Shown one piece after another: positions 30,262 through 39,685 of a stretch of DNA of 64,000 bases (the stretch's first letter is position 1; every line of letters starts with the position of its first letter). Where the stretch lies: positions 86,971 through 150,970 of the forward strand of contig NZ_QJRC01000060.1 in assembly GCF_013393325.1 (NCBI RefSeq), given 5' to 3'. The notes beneath the pieces were generated by a model. That model saw nothing but the letters and a program-made list of their open reading frames with translations, had not been told where the DNA came from and did not search any database. The DNA comes from Pseudomonas hunanensis. Lineage in GTDB: Bacteria > Pseudomonadota > Gammaproteobacteria > Pseudomonadales > Pseudomonadaceae. The position numbers and the translations under genes were made by a program.

Positions 30262-32748
30262 TCAGATGGTCGAAGATTCCAGCCCGTCGTCACGGTGCAG
30301 GGCCACCTGGCGGATCGACAGGCGCAATTCGGCCGACAGCACACGCTTGGCCACGCCCTCGGCCAGCTCGCCGAGCTTGTCGTGATACCCCAGCTTGCCT
30401 TGTGTGTCGGTGTGCAGCACGCCTTGCTGCAGCAGGGTCTGGATGAAGTGGCGGAACAGCGTCTTGTCGAAGAATTCCGGGGCGTTCAAGCCATGCAAAA
30501 TCGACAGGCGCTGGGCCATCATCACGCACAGGTCTTCCAGCGCTTCGGCGCTGAGGCTGTTCTGCCCGCTGTTGATCAGCAGCGAAGTGGCCATGTAGAA
30601 GCGCTGCAGGGTCTGGGTGATAGTGCGGGCGAGCAGGGTCAGTAGCACGAACTGCCGCGAGCTTGGCGCCGGGCGTACGTACACGTCGTTCTCCTGGCGC
30701 AGCAGGCCTTGCTCGACCAGCGCGGCCAGCCATTGGTCGATGACCTCGTCCAGCTGCTCCGGCGCCCAGCGCAGGAACAGCTCGGCCTGCAGGTAGGGGT
30801 AAAGCGCGTGCACATACTGGCCCAGCAGTTCGCGGCTCATGCGCGAGCTGCTGAGGAAGAAGCTGGCCAGCAGCGCCGGCAGGGCGAAGATGTGCAGCAC
30901 GTTGTTGCGGTAATAGGTCATCAGTACCGCATTGCCTTCATCCAGGAAGAGGATGCGGCCCAGGGCGTCCTTCTGCTCAGCCACCAGGTTCATGCTGCGC
31001 ACGTGTTCGATCAGCGCCTGGCCGTCGCCATCGGGCAAGGTGGTGTGCGGCGAGTAGGGCACCTGGCGCAGCAGGGCCAGGTACAGGTCGAGCACGCGGG
31101 TCAGGGCGCGCTCGTCCAGGGCCAGGCGGCTGGTGGACAGCAAAGCCAGGGCCACCAGGTTGACCGGGTTGATGGCGGCCGCCTCGTTGAGGTGACGGGC
31201 CACGGTTTCACCCAGGCGGGTGGTGGTGGCGTTGAGCCAATCCGGGCGGTACTGCGGGCCGTGATCCTGTTCGCGCCAGCCGGGCTGCTGCTGGTCGAGG
31301 AAACCGGCCAGGCGGATCGGTTCGCCGAAGTTGACGTAGACCTGGCCAAAGCGCTGCTTGAGTGCACCGAACACCTTGAAGATGTCGAGCACCGATTCTT
31401 TCTTCTTGCTGGCGCCGCGCAGTTCGCCCAGGTAGGTGCGGCCTTCGAGCACGCGCTCGTAGCCGATGTACACCGGCACGAACACGATTGGCGTACGTGA
31501 CGAACGCAGGAAGCTGCGCAGGGTAATGGCCAGCATCCCGGTGCGCGGCTGCAGCATGCGCCCGGTACGCGAGCGGCCGCCTTCGACGAAGTACTCGACC
31601 GGGAAGCCCTTGGTGTACAGGGTGTGCAGGTACTCGTTGAACACCGCCGTGTAAAGCGGGTTGCCCTTGAAGGTGCGGCGCATGAAGAACGCGCCACCGC
31701 GGCGCAGCAGGTTGCCCACCACTGGCATGTTGAGGTTGATGCCCGCAGCCACGTGCGGTGGGGTGAGGCCGTTGCGGAACAGCAGGTACGACAGCAGCAG
31801 GTAATCGATGTGGCTGCGGTGGCACGGCACGTAGATCACTTCGTGGCCGGGCGCTATGCCCTGAACCTGTTCGATGTGGTTGACCTTGATGCCGTCGTAG
31901 ATCTTGTTCCAGAACCAGCTGAGTACCACTTCGAGAAAGCGTATGACGGTGTAGGTGTAGTCCGAGGCGATTTCGTTGCCGTAGCGCAGTGCCTGGGCTT
32001 CGGCCTTGGCCAGCGGCAGGTTTTCTCGCTGGGCCTCGTCGGCGATGGCCTGGCGCACCAGTGGCGCGTGAACCAACCCCTTGACCAGGTTGCGCCGGTG
32101 CGAGATGTCCGGGCCGATGACGGCAGTCTTGAGGTTGCGAAAATGCACGCGCATCAGGCGCTGGGCCATGCGCACGGTGCGCGCGTGGCCTTTGTTGTGC
32201 TGCACCAGTTCACGCAGGTGGATCGGCGCGGAGAACTGCACCCGAGTCTTGCGCCCCAGAATCAGTACGGTCAGCAGCCGGCGCAGGCGCCCGGTCACCG
32301 CCCAGCTGTCGGCGAACAGCAGCTTCCATGGGCTGGATTCGCTGGCCGGGGTCTGCCCCCAGAACACGCTGACTGGAATGATCTGCGCATCTTCTTCGGC
32401 ATGCTGGCTGACCGCCGCCACCAGGCGCTCAAGTGTAGGCGGGGCACCACTTTTGTCCTGGCGCCCGAGCCAGTCCGGGTCGGGGGTCAGGTAGAAGAAC
32501 GCGGCCGGCTCTTGCAGTGGGCCGACGGCTACCGGCAGCACCGGGCGCGGCAGCCCCGCCTTGGTGCATTCGTGGTCGAGCACGGCCAGGTCGGTGAGCG
32601 ACGGCGAGGGCAGGGCATAGAACACTGGCCGGCTGCGGTCGAGGTTGAGGGTCATGGAAGACTGGTTGATGGTCTCGGAGCGCACCCACAGGTACAACAG
32701 GCGACGCAGGCCGCCGAAGATCAGGCGGTGCAGGGGGGAACGGGTCAT
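30262..32748 (-). CDS. plsB: glycerol-3-phosphate acyltransferase PlsB
   Basis: Encodes 828 residues, the usual PlsB length. The acyltransferase block I motif HRSHID has catalytic His310 and Asp315; further blocks are [23 protein letters not shown] and [10 protein letters not shown]. The enzyme puts the first acyl chain on sn-glycerol-3-phosphate at the inner membrane. The N-terminus ([19 protein letters not shown]) is amphipathic. The gene is divergent from the cold-shock gene, with 233 bases between starts. Confidence 0.96.
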   Translation of the reverse strand: MTRSPLHRLIFGGLRRLLYLWVRSETINQSSMTLNLDRSRPVFYALPSPSLTDLAVLDHECTKAGLPRPVLPVAVGPLQEPAAFFYLTPDPDWLGRQDKSGAPPTLERLVAAVSQHAEEDAQIIPVSVFWGQTPASESSPWKLLFADSWAVTGRLRRLLTVLILGRKTRVQFSAPIHLRELVQHNKGHARTVRMAQRLMRVHFRNLKTAVIGPDISHRRNLVKGLVHAPLVRQAIADEAQRENLPLAKAEAQALRYGNEIASDYTYTVIRFLEVVLSWFWNKIYDGIKVNHIEQVQGIAPGHEVIYVPCHRSHIDYLLLSYLLFRNGLTPPHVAAGINLNMPVVGNLLRRGGAFFMRRTFKGNPLYTAVFNEYLHTLYTKGFPVEYFVEGGRSRTGRMLQPRTGMLAITLRSFLRSSRTPIVFVPVYIGYERVLEGRTYLGELRGASKKKESVLDIFKVFGALKQRFGQVYVNFGEPIRLAGFLDQQQPGWREQDHGPQYRPDWLNATTTRLGETVARHLNEAAAINPVNLVALALLSTSRLALDERALTRVLDLYLALLRQVPYSPHTTLPDGDGQALIEHVRSMNLVAEQKDALGRILFLDEGNAVLMTYYRNNVLHIFALPALLASFFLSSSRMSRELLGQYVHALYPYLQAELFLRWAPEQLDEVIDQWLAALVEQGLLRQENDVYVRPAPSSRQFVLLTLLARTITQTLQRFYMATSLLINSGQNSLSAEALEDLCVMMAQRLSILHGLNAPEFFDKTLFRHFIQTLLQQGVLHTDTQGKLGYHDKLGELAEGVAKRVLSAELRLSIRQVALHRDDGLESSTI

Positions 32749-32872
32749 GGGGTGTGTGCCCTGGGTGTGATTTTCAGGTGAGTATCCAGCTATTTAGTCT
32801 GCCGTATCGGCGTAAGTTCAGCAAAAATCGGCCAACTGCGGGACCGTCATCAATTTTTTTTGTTCTGTGTCA

Positions 32873-32878
32873 TATACT
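32873..32878 (+). promoter_or_regulatory. possible -10 element of cold-shock gene
   Basis: TATACT at 32873-32878, preceded by an AT-rich T-tract (32854-32860). It would give a 5' leader of about 100 bases, typical of cold-shock mRNAs. No good -35 is seen. Confidence 0.35.
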
Positions 32879-32981
32879 CGGCCTGCCACTTGCAGGATAT
32901 TTCAGCAAGCGGCGTTGGCACGGGGCAGGTCGCCTCATGCCTGCAAGGCGATCTTCACAATAAAAAACCGGAGTAGTTCAG

Positions 32982-33191
32982 ATGTCGTCTCGTGAGACTG
33001 GGAATGTAAAGTGGTTCAACGATGCCAAGGGTTATGGCTTCATTCAGCGCGAAGGTGGTGCGGATGTATTCGTCCACTATCGGGCGATCCGCGGTGAGGG
33101 GCATCGTACCCTGGTCGAAGGGCAGCGGGTGGAATACGCCTGCGTGCAGGGCCAGAAAGGCCTGCAAGCCGAAGACGTAGTGGGCCTCTGA
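32982..33191 (+). CDS. cold-shock domain protein (CspA family)
   Basis: Encodes 69 residues, one cold-shock domain. RNP1 is KGYGFIQ and RNP2 is [18 protein letters not shown] is the family signature. It binds single-stranded RNA and DNA and melts secondary structure. GGAG lies 12 bases before the ATG, and a leader of about 100 bases may carry temperature regulation. HYRAI replaces the more common HFSAI. Which Csp paralogue it is cannot be settled by eye. Confidence 0.93.
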   Translation: MSSRETGNVKWFNDAKGYGFIQREGGADVFVHYRAIRGEGHRTLVEGQRVEYACVQGQKGLQAEDVVGL

Positions 33192-33212
33192 GCCTTTTGC
33201 GGTAGGCCTCAA

Positions 33213-33240
33213 GCTGCAAGTTGACCGTGTAACTTGCAGC
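33213..33240. terminator. hairpin after cold-shock gene
   Basis: A 10-bp stem GCTGCAAGTT / AACTTGCAGC with an 8-base loop, 21 bases after the csp stop and close to the convergent gene's stop. It has no T-run. Confidence 0.6.
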
Positions 33241-33255
33241 CTGAAGCAACCTGTT

Positions 33256-33633
33256 TCAGCTGGTACGCCAGGTGATTTCCTCTTCACCATCGGCACTGAT
33301 GCGGACCCAGCGGTCGGCATCTTCTTCCCCGTCTTCCTCGACCCAGCCACCCGGCGCGCAGCGTACTTCCACACCGAGTGCGGCGAATGCGGCGTGGGCG
33401 CAGGCCACGTCATCAGCCCACGGCGTCTGGTCGCTTTCCAAGTAAAGGCTGTTCCATTTCCCTACAGCCTTGGGTAACCAGGTGACCGGAATGTTACCGG
33501 CCCGACATTTGAAGGTATGGCCTTTCTGCTGCCATTCGCTGCACGGGCCGATTGCCTGGGTGAGCCACTCGGCAATCTGCTTGTGGTCGACGTCGGCGTC
33601 CTTCAGGTAGATCTCGATATCAGGTTGGCGCAT
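33256..33633 (-). CDS. conserved hypothetical protein, 125 residues
   Basis: Starts MRQPDIEIYLKDADVDHKQI. It is cytoplasmic, acidic and mixed alpha/beta in appearance, with several Trp (DRWVRISADGEEEITW) and cysteines at residues 31, 43, 78 and 91. No domain recognised. It lies 18 bases after rlmA in the same direction, so it probably belongs to the dapE-rlmA transcript. Function unknown. Confidence 0.8.
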   Translation of the reverse strand: MRQPDIEIYLKDADVDHKQIAEWLTQAIGPCSEWQQKGHTFKCRAGNIPVTWLPKAVGKWNSLYLESDQTPWADDVACAHAAFAALGVEVRCAPGGWVEEDGEEDADRWVRISADGEEEITWRTS

Positions 33634-33651
33634 AAAGGGCTCCGGGTGTGC

Positions 33652-34464
33652 TCAGTCTTGGCGCACGAAATAGTCATAACGCATGGAAACCGTAACTTCG
33701 AACGGCTCGGGCTGGTCGATCACCCGGGCACGTTTTTCGGCGCTGGCGCGCCAGCCGTGCGGGGTCATGGCCAGCAGGTCGGCGCGGGCCTTGGGCGCAG
33801 CCAGGCTCAGGCGGAACTCGAGGGTTTCGCTGTGGGCATGGGCCATGCCTTCGGGGATCAAGGCCAGGTGTTTGTCGTCGGCGTAAGGGCGCACTTCATC
33901 GTAGAGCACTTCGCGCAGTTCCATCAGGTGGCCGCTGGTCGGTCCGACCCGCATCAGCCCACCGCCAGGGCTGAGCAGGCGCTTGGCCTCGGCCCAGTCC
34001 AGCGGGCTGAACACACTGGCGATGTACTGGCAGCTGGCGTCGGCCAGCGGCACACGGGCCATGCTGGCGACCATCCAGGTGACTTCCGGTGCACGGCGGC
34101 AGGCACGCTTGACCGCTTCGCGGGAAATGTCCAGTGCATAACCGTCGGCGGCCGGCAGGGCCTGGGCGAGCTGCGCGGTGTAGTAACCCTCGCCGCAGCC
34201 AATGTCCAGCCAGGCGCCAGGTTGACGCTCGGCAGCCAGCTCGGCCAGGCGACGGGCGACCGGCGCGTAGTGGCCACCGTCGAGGAAGTCGCGGCGGGCC
34301 TCGACCATAGCCTGGTTGTCACCTGGGTCGCGGCTGTTCTTGTGCTGCACCGGCAGCAGGTTCAGGTAACCCTGGCGGGCGCGGTCGAAGCGGTGGCCTG
34401 CCGGGCACGCCACACCGTTGTCGACTTGCGCCAGGGGCGCCTGGCAAAGAGGGCAGGCGAGCAT
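33652..34464 (-). CDS. rlmA: 23S rRNA (guanine745-N1)-methyltransferase
   Basis: Encodes 270 residues. An N-terminal zinc ribbon (Cys4, Cys7, Cys20, His24) precedes the RlmA signature GYLNLLPVQHKNSRDPGDN. The SAM domain follows, with motif I WLDIGCGEGYYT near 95. The enzyme methylates G745 of 23S rRNA. The start overlaps the dapE stop (TGATG), so translation is coupled. Confidence 0.94.
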   Translation of the reverse strand: MLACPLCQAPLAQVDNGVACPAGHRFDRARQGYLNLLPVQHKNSRDPGDNQAMVEARRDFLDGGHYAPVARRLAELAAERQPGAWLDIGCGEGYYTAQLAQALPAADGYALDISREAVKRACRRAPEVTWMVASMARVPLADASCQYIASVFSPLDWAEAKRLLSPGGGLMRVGPTSGHLMELREVLYDEVRPYADDKHLALIPEGMAHAHSETLEFRLSLAAPKARADLLAMTPHGWRASAEKRARVIDQPEPFEVTVSMRYDYFVRQD

Positions 34465-35615
34465 CAGGCGAGCAACCGGACCAGGGTCTGGTAGTAGATC
34501 TCGGTCAGCAGGTCGAGGTCGCTGGCCAGGATCCGCTCGTCCACCTGGTGAATGGTGGCATTGACCGGGCCCAGTTCGACCACCTGGGTACCCATGGTGG
34601 CGATGAAGCGACCATCGGAAGTGCCACCGCTGGTGGACGGCTGAGTGTCGCGCCCGGTGACGCCCTTGATGCTGGACGCTACCGCGTCGAGCAGTTCGCC
34701 CGGTTCGGTGAGGAATGGCAGGCCCGACAGTGCCCAGTCGATCGACCAGTCCAGTTCATGCTTGTCGAGAATCGCCGACACCCGCGCCTGCAGGCCTTCG
34801 ACGGTGGACTCGGTGGAGAAGCGGAAGTTGAACAGCGCGGTCAGCTCGCCCGGGACCACGTTGGTAGCGCCGGTACCGGAATTGAGGTTGGAGATCTGGA
34901 AGCTGGTGGGTGGGAAGAATGCGTTGCCTTCATCCCAGTGCTCGGCGGCCAGTTCTGCCAGCGCCGAGGCGGCGAGGTGGATCGGGTTGCGTGCCAGGTG
35001 CGGGTAAGCCACATGGCCCTGCTTGCCGCGCACGGTCAGTTTGGCGCCCAGCGAGCCACGGCGGCCGTTTTTCACCACATCACCCAGCAGGGTAGTGCTG
35101 GACGGTTCGCCGACAATGCACCAGTCCAGGCGCTCGTTACGCGCTTTCAGGCGCTCGACCACTGCCTTGGTGCCGTGGTGGGCCGGGCCTTCTTCGTCGC
35201 TGGTGATCAGGAACGCGACTTTGCCGCGGTGGTTGGGGTAGTCCTGCACGAAGCGCTCGCTGGCGATCACCATGGATGCCAGGCTGCCCTTCATGTCGGC
35301 GGCGCCGCGGCCGCAGAGCATGCCGTCGGCGTCGATCAGTGCTTCGAACGGTTCATGCTGCCATTGCTGCACCGGGCCGGTGGGCACTACGTCGGTGTGG
35401 CCGGCGAAACACAGAACCGGGCCGTCCTGGCTGCCGTGGGTGGCCCAGAAGTTGTCGACGTCTTCAATGCGCATTGGTTCCAGCTCGAAGCCCACGGCGC
35501 CCAGGCGGCTCATCATCTGCGCCTGGCAGTCGGCGTCGACGGGGGTGACCGAGGGACGGCGGATCAGGTCGCAGGCCAGTAGAAGGGTAGGCGAGAGCTC
35601 GGCAGGCGCCGTCAT
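34464..35615 (-). CDS. dapE: succinyl-diaminopimelate desuccinylase
   Basis: Encodes 383 residues from ATG 35615; the longer frame upstream is not supported. Metal and catalytic residues are His73 and Asp75 in FAGHTDVVP, Asp107 in GAADMKG and Glu141-Glu142 in [10 protein letters not shown]. The C-terminus has [11 protein letters not shown] (dimerisation/active-site loop). It releases succinate from N-succinyl-LL-diaminopimelate in lysine and peptidoglycan synthesis. dapD and dapC of the same pathway lie at 46-47 kb and 50-51 kb. It is divergent from the fimbrial operon. Confidence 0.96.
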   Translation of the reverse strand: MTAPAELSPTLLLACDLIRRPSVTPVDADCQAQMMSRLGAVGFELEPMRIEDVDNFWATHGSQDGPVLCFAGHTDVVPTGPVQQWQHEPFEALIDADGMLCGRGAADMKGSLASMVIASERFVQDYPNHRGKVAFLITSDEEGPAHHGTKAVVERLKARNERLDWCIVGEPSSTTLLGDVVKNGRRGSLGAKLTVRGKQGHVAYPHLARNPIHLAASALAELAAEHWDEGNAFFPPTSFQISNLNSGTGATNVVPGELTALFNFRFSTESTVEGLQARVSAILDKHELDWSIDWALSGLPFLTEPGELLDAVASSIKGVTGRDTQPSTSGGTSDGRFIATMGTQVVELGPVNATIHQVDERILASDLDLLTEIYYQTLVRLLA

Positions 35616-35821
35616 GGTAAATCTCCGAAAGCAGGGCAAGGCAGGCAAGGAGCGGTAGTTTAAAGCAAAACCTATGTGTGAAGCGTGTGGTGTCGATTGA
35701 TTGCAACAGAACGCTTGCCTTGAGGGGAGGTATTTCACGCTGAATACGCAGTGCGGGTGGGGGTAGGTTGCATCGGCCCCTAGAGGGTCAACCAACTCGT
35801 ATCGAAAGGTAGAAGAGCGCT

Positions 35822-36469
35822 ATGAATATCAAGCAGTGGATTGCCATGGGTATGGCACTGGGATGCAGTACAGCCGTGTTCGCCAATACGACAGATGTCA
35901 TCGTCAGCGGAGTGATCAAGCCAAGTGCATGCACGCCGTCGCTCAGCGGAGGCGGAACGTTCGACTTTGGTGTCATCACGGCTGCCGAGCTCAGAGAGGA
36001 TTACGTGACCCGGTTCAAATCGCAGCCCCAGCAGCTTGCCGTGAACTGTGGTGCGCCAACTCGGTTCGCCTTGCGGGGCGTTGATGGTCGGGCAGACAGC
36101 AATATGTTGCCTTCCAACGTTACGTTCGGCCTGGGTACCAATGATCTCGATCAGCGTATTGGGTCTTATTTCCTGCAAGGGATTGGAAGCTCTGTTGTCG
36201 TCGACGGGAACAGTTCAGTGACTCGTCTGATTACGGCCGACAGCGGCAAATCCTGGGCGCCGGACAGCAACTCAATTAATTTCAGCCTGTACAACGGTAA
36301 GGAGGGCCACTTTCACGGCTTTGCGGTAGACGCGCAGATACCTACTGCCATCAAGCAGTTGACCGCTGACCTGCAGGTCGACATGAGCATCTCCGCGCTC
36401 AAGAACCTGACGGTCACCGACGACATCACCATCGATGGTGCTTCGACCATCGAGGTGTCCTACCTCTAA
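35822..36469 (+). CDS. fimbrial major subunit-like protein, DUF1120
   Basis: Encodes 215 residues. A signal peptide (cleavage after about Ala21, TAVFA-NTTD) is followed by a pilin-like domain with the cysteine pair Cys37 and Cys76 expected to form the pilin disulfide. The features FGVITAAEL, TRFALRGVDGR and HGFAVDAQ recur in the C-terminal half of the last gene of the operon, so the two are paralogous. The C-terminus ends in alternating hydrophobics (STIEVSYL), fit for the chaperone-donated strand exchange. It is the first gene of a chaperone-usher operon. DUF1120 is my recognition from memory. Confidence 0.82.
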   Translation: MNIKQWIAMGMALGCSTAVFANTTDVIVSGVIKPSACTPSLSGGGTFDFGVITAAELREDYVTRFKSQPQQLAVNCGAPTRFALRGVDGRADSNMLPSNVTFGLGTNDLDQRIGSYFLQGIGSSVVVDGNSSVTRLITADSGKSWAPDSNSINFSLYNGKEGHFHGFAVDAQIPTAIKQLTADLQVDMSISALKNLTVTDDITIDGASTIEVSYL

Positions 36470-36475
36470 GGGCGC

Positions 36476-36553
36476 ACCGAGCGCGCGCTTGTCGCTACGA
36501 TGGCAAGCGCGGGCTCGGTCCCTTCCCTCGCTCGCTGCCTTTCGGGCAGCGAG
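36476..36553 (+). terminator. two hairpins after the pilin gene (attenuator)
   Basis: Hairpin 1: 36476-36491 with 36504-36519, 15 of 16 bases paired. Hairpin 2: CTCGCTGCC (36531-36539) with GGCAGCGAG (36545-36553). Neither has a long T-run. In pilus operons such elements lower expression of chaperone and usher relative to the major subunit. Confidence 0.6.
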
Positions 36554-36575
36554 CCTGTCTTGTATCGAGTCGAGC

Positions 36576-37289
36576 ATGAGCAAATTGAAGCAATTGCTGT
36601 TGAGTGCTGGCTGCATGCTGCTGTCGATCAGCGGCGCCCAGGCCGCCGGCATGGTCCCGGAAACTTCCGTGGTGATCGTCAATGAAGCCGAAGGCGAGGC
36701 AACGATCACGGTGCGAAATGATGATCCAGCCCCAGCGCTGTTACTGGTAACCCTGCAGAACCTGCCGGAGGATGAGGAGCCCCTGCTGTTTCTCACCCAG
36801 CCCGCCTGGCGCGTCGAGGCCGGCGAGCAGCAGCAGGTGAGGTTCATGCTGCGCGCTACCGCGCCTCTGCTCACCCAGCGGTTGAAGCGGGTTGTATTCG
36901 AAGGCGTGCCACAGCAGGAAGTGGCCGGTAAGCGTATTGCCAGGGTGGGGGTCAGTGTAAGGCAGAACCTGCCGGTCATCATTCACCCCAAGGGCCTGGC
37001 CCCCAACCGCTCGCCCTGGGAGGGCTTGCAGTGGCGCTACGGCACGCAAGGTTTACAGGTTGATAACCCGACGCCCTATGTGGTTAGGCTGGCGCAGGAA
37101 GTGAGGTTGATGCCTGCGAATGCGCAAGGCTACTTGCCACGCGCCTACATTTTGCCTGGCGAGTCGCTTGAGGTTCGCCTGGAATCGCCAGCCCCACAGG
37201 CCCCGCAAAGTGTCAGGCTGTTCCCGGCCACAGTGTACGGCTTTGCCGTCGATGAATTTGAAGCGCCGTTACTCAGGGGCGGCAATTGA
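36576..37289 (+). CDS. periplasmic fimbrial chaperone (PapD-like)
   Basis: Encodes 237 residues from ATG 36576. The signal peptide ends near SGAQA-AGM. The first immunoglobulin-like domain has the usual start VPETSVVIVNEAEGEATITV and the second the conserved SVRQNLPVIIHPKGL then the chaperone-type VDNPTPYVVRL. It holds subunits by donor-strand complementation until the usher takes them. The stop overlaps the usher start. The frame is open upstream through the intergenic hairpins, so the later ATG is chosen. Confidence 0.9.
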   Translation: MSKLKQLLLSAGCMLLSISGAQAAGMVPETSVVIVNEAEGEATITVRNDDPAPALLLVTLQNLPEDEEPLLFLTQPAWRVEAGEQQQVRFMLRATAPLLTQRLKRVVFEGVPQQEVAGKRIARVGVSVRQNLPVIIHPKGLAPNRSPWEGLQWRYGTQGLQVDNPTPYVVRLAQEVRLMPANAQGYLPRAYILPGESLEVRLESPAPQAPQSVRLFPATVYGFAVDEFEAPLLRGGN

Positions 37290-39685
37290 ATGGGCGGGCC
37301 AAGAGCAGCCGAACAGCGAACTGGCAATGTCTGATGGCGCTCCCTTGGGCCTTTCTATTTCTTGAGTGCAGAGCCAGCGATGGCCTGACATTCGATCTCG
37401 AACTCCTGCGTCAACGGGGTTTGAGTGAGGAGCTTGCGGCCTACTTTCGTGACATGCCGCGCTTCACCCCAGGCAATCACATCGTGAGCCTGACTATAAA
37501 CGGCTCACGATCAGGAACGGTACAGGCACGCTTTCTGAACGACGGCAGCTTGTGCATTGACACTGGCCTGCTCGAGGCGGGTGGGATTCGGTTGCCGACG
37601 GCTGCGGCGAGCGAAAGCCAGGGCTCCTGCATCGACTTGCTGTCAAGCTACCCACAGAGTCAGATACAGGCAGACCCTCAGTCCGCCAGTGTGACCATGG
37701 TGGTGCCTGCGCAAGCCCTGCGCCCGGCCGCCGCAGGTGATGACCTTTCGGCTTATGACTCAGGTGGGTTCGCTGCAATGTTCAACTACGACGTGTCGAT
37801 GCTCGATACGCGTTTCAAGGACGGCAGCAGCAGATCCTGGACTGCCCTTACCGAGCCGGGTTTGAACCTGGGGGACTGGATCGTGCGCAGCCGTCAGATT
37901 GCCAGTCTGGGGCAACAGGCAAGTCGGCTCAACGCACTGGAAGCCTACGCCCAGCGAACGTTCGCCGATCAGGCGACTGTCCTGCAGGTCGGTCAGATCC
38001 AGATGGGTAACCCCGTGCTGAGCGGCGTTTCGGTTGACGGTTTTCAGCTGTTTTCCGAGCAGGCGTTGGGCCATCTACAACAACGTCGCGTGGTTCAAGG
38101 CATCGCCAAGTCCCAAGCGAGGGTGGAGATCTACCAGCGCAACCGCCTGGTGTATGCCACCGTCGTGCCGCCAGGCCCGTTTTCCATTGATAGCCCTGCG
38201 CCAGTCGATGCCTTTGCTGAACTGGAAATGGTTATCCATGAAGCGGACGGTGAGGAGCGTCGCCTGACCTTGCCTGCCTCGCCGATGGCGGCGGGGTTGT
38301 CAGGAGGATACCAGTTCGGCATTGGTCAACTTCGCCACAGTCGCGCCGCGTCACCTTGGGTGCTTAGCGCCGGGTGGAGCGGGAGTGTGCTTGATGGCTT
38401 GGAAGTGGGGGGAGGGCTAATTGCGACCGACAGCTATCAGGCTACCGGGTTCGCGCTCGGTGCTCAGCCGTGGACGCAGGCTCAGATGCAATGGTCGCTG
38501 GGCTACTCGCAGCCGTTGCATCAGGAGAGGGGGATGCAAAGCCAGATGACCCTGAACCAGCAGTTTGCCGGCGGATGGGGAGCGGGCTTGACCTATGGGC
38601 TGCAGAGCCAAAGTTATCAGGACCTCCAGCAGGCGCTTGAGCCGTCAGGTCGCTTGGAGGGCTTGCGCGATTTTTTCAGCGTCGGCCTGTCATGGCAGGG
38701 CACTGGGCTGGGCAACTTCAGTGTCGGGGGCGGCCAATCGCGCACGCGTAATGGCCAGACCAGCAGCCAGGCAAACCTGCGCTGGGGAGCGACGTTGGGG
38801 CAGGTGTCATTGAATGCTGGTGTGGAATGGAGCCTCAGAGGAGCAGATGATCGAGGGCGTCTTCTTTACATGAGCGCTAGCGTGCCATTGGGCACCAATC
38901 GTCGTCTTGGTGCCTCGACCCGAGCTTCAGGTGACCACTACCGCTCTTCATTCAACCTGCGAGAACAGGTCAGCGATACGTTAGGTTATCGCCTGAGTGG
39001 CAGTCACGATAGCCATGATCCGGCGCTGCTACCCAGTGTGGGGGTTTCCTGGCTGGCCCCCTTCAGCCAGGTGCAGCTGGATTACTCAAAGACTGGCGAT
39101 TCTGCACGAACCCTGGCAGCCAACCTGCGCGGTGGGGCCCTTGGGCATGCACAGGGCATCACGCTAGCACCTTATTCCATTCAGGATACTTTCGCGCTCA
39201 TCGAAGTGGGTGATCTTCACGGGGTGAAGGTCGATACGCCCAGCGGCCCCGTATGGACCGATCGCCAAGGCCGAGCCATTGCCTCACGGATTACCCCCTA
39301 CGCAGACAATCGAGTGCAGGTGCAGCGCCGAAGCCTGCCGCGCAGTGTCGATCTGGCCAACAGCCTTGGCATCGTACGGGCAGGTCGAGGCGCGGTTTCC
39401 CAATTGAGTTTCATCGTCGAGCGGACCAGGCGCGTGCTGTTGCAGACTTTGCAGGGCGACGGGCCGCCCTTGGCGGACAGTTCCATGGTAGTGGATGCCA
39501 ACGGAAGCTTCGTGACCATGGTGCAGGCCGGAGGCTTGATATTCCTGCATGACTTCCAAGAGGAAGAGCGCTACCACGTGACCTCGCCAGACGGCTCTGG
39601 TTGTGCCCTTGAATTCACCCTCAGCGACAGCCCGGACCCGGAGCAATATTATGAAACGACCACCGCACGCTGCCATGCGATCTGA
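37286..39685 (+). CDS. outer-membrane fimbrial usher (FimD/PapC family)
   Basis: Encodes 799 residues from TTG 37286, overlapping the chaperone stop by four bases with AGGGG at a good distance; ATG 37334 is an alternative start. A signal peptide (ending near ECRAS-DG) is followed by the N-terminal domain, the 24-strand pore (about 150-660) and C-terminal plug/CTD domains. Two cysteines close to the C-terminus (CALEFT and ARCHAI) fit the usual usher disulfide. Its last 35 bases overlap the adhesin start. It is shorter than many ushers but looks intact. Confidence 0.92.
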   Translation: MNGRAKSSRTANWQCLMALPWAFLFLECRASDGLTFDLELLRQRGLSEELAAYFRDMPRFTPGNHIVSLTINGSRSGTVQARFLNDGSLCIDTGLLEAGGIRLPTAAASESQGSCIDLLSSYPQSQIQADPQSASVTMVVPAQALRPAAAGDDLSAYDSGGFAAMFNYDVSMLDTRFKDGSSRSWTALTEPGLNLGDWIVRSRQIASLGQQASRLNALEAYAQRTFADQATVLQVGQIQMGNPVLSGVSVDGFQLFSEQALGHLQQRRVVQGIAKSQARVEIYQRNRLVYATVVPPGPFSIDSPAPVDAFAELEMVIHEADGEERRLTLPASPMAAGLSGGYQFGIGQLRHSRAASPWVLSAGWSGSVLDGLEVGGGLIATDSYQATGFALGAQPWTQAQMQWSLGYSQPLHQERGMQSQMTLNQQFAGGWGAGLTYGLQSQSYQDLQQALEPSGRLEGLRDFFSVGLSWQGTGLGNFSVGGGQSRTRNGQTSSQANLRWGATLGQVSLNAGVEWSLRGADDRGRLLYMSASVPLGTNRRLGASTRASGDHYRSSFNLREQVSDTLGYRLSGSHDSHDPALLPSVGVSWLAPFSQVQLDYSKTGDSARTLAANLRGGALGHAQGITLAPYSIQDTFALIEVGDLHGVKVDTPSGPVWTDRQGRAIASRITPYADNRVQVQRRSLPRSVDLANSLGIVRAGRGAVSQLSFIVERTRRVLLQTLQGDGPPLADSSMVVDANGSFVTMVQAGGLIFLHDFQEEERYHVTSPDGSGCALEFTLSDSPDPEQYYETTTARCHAI

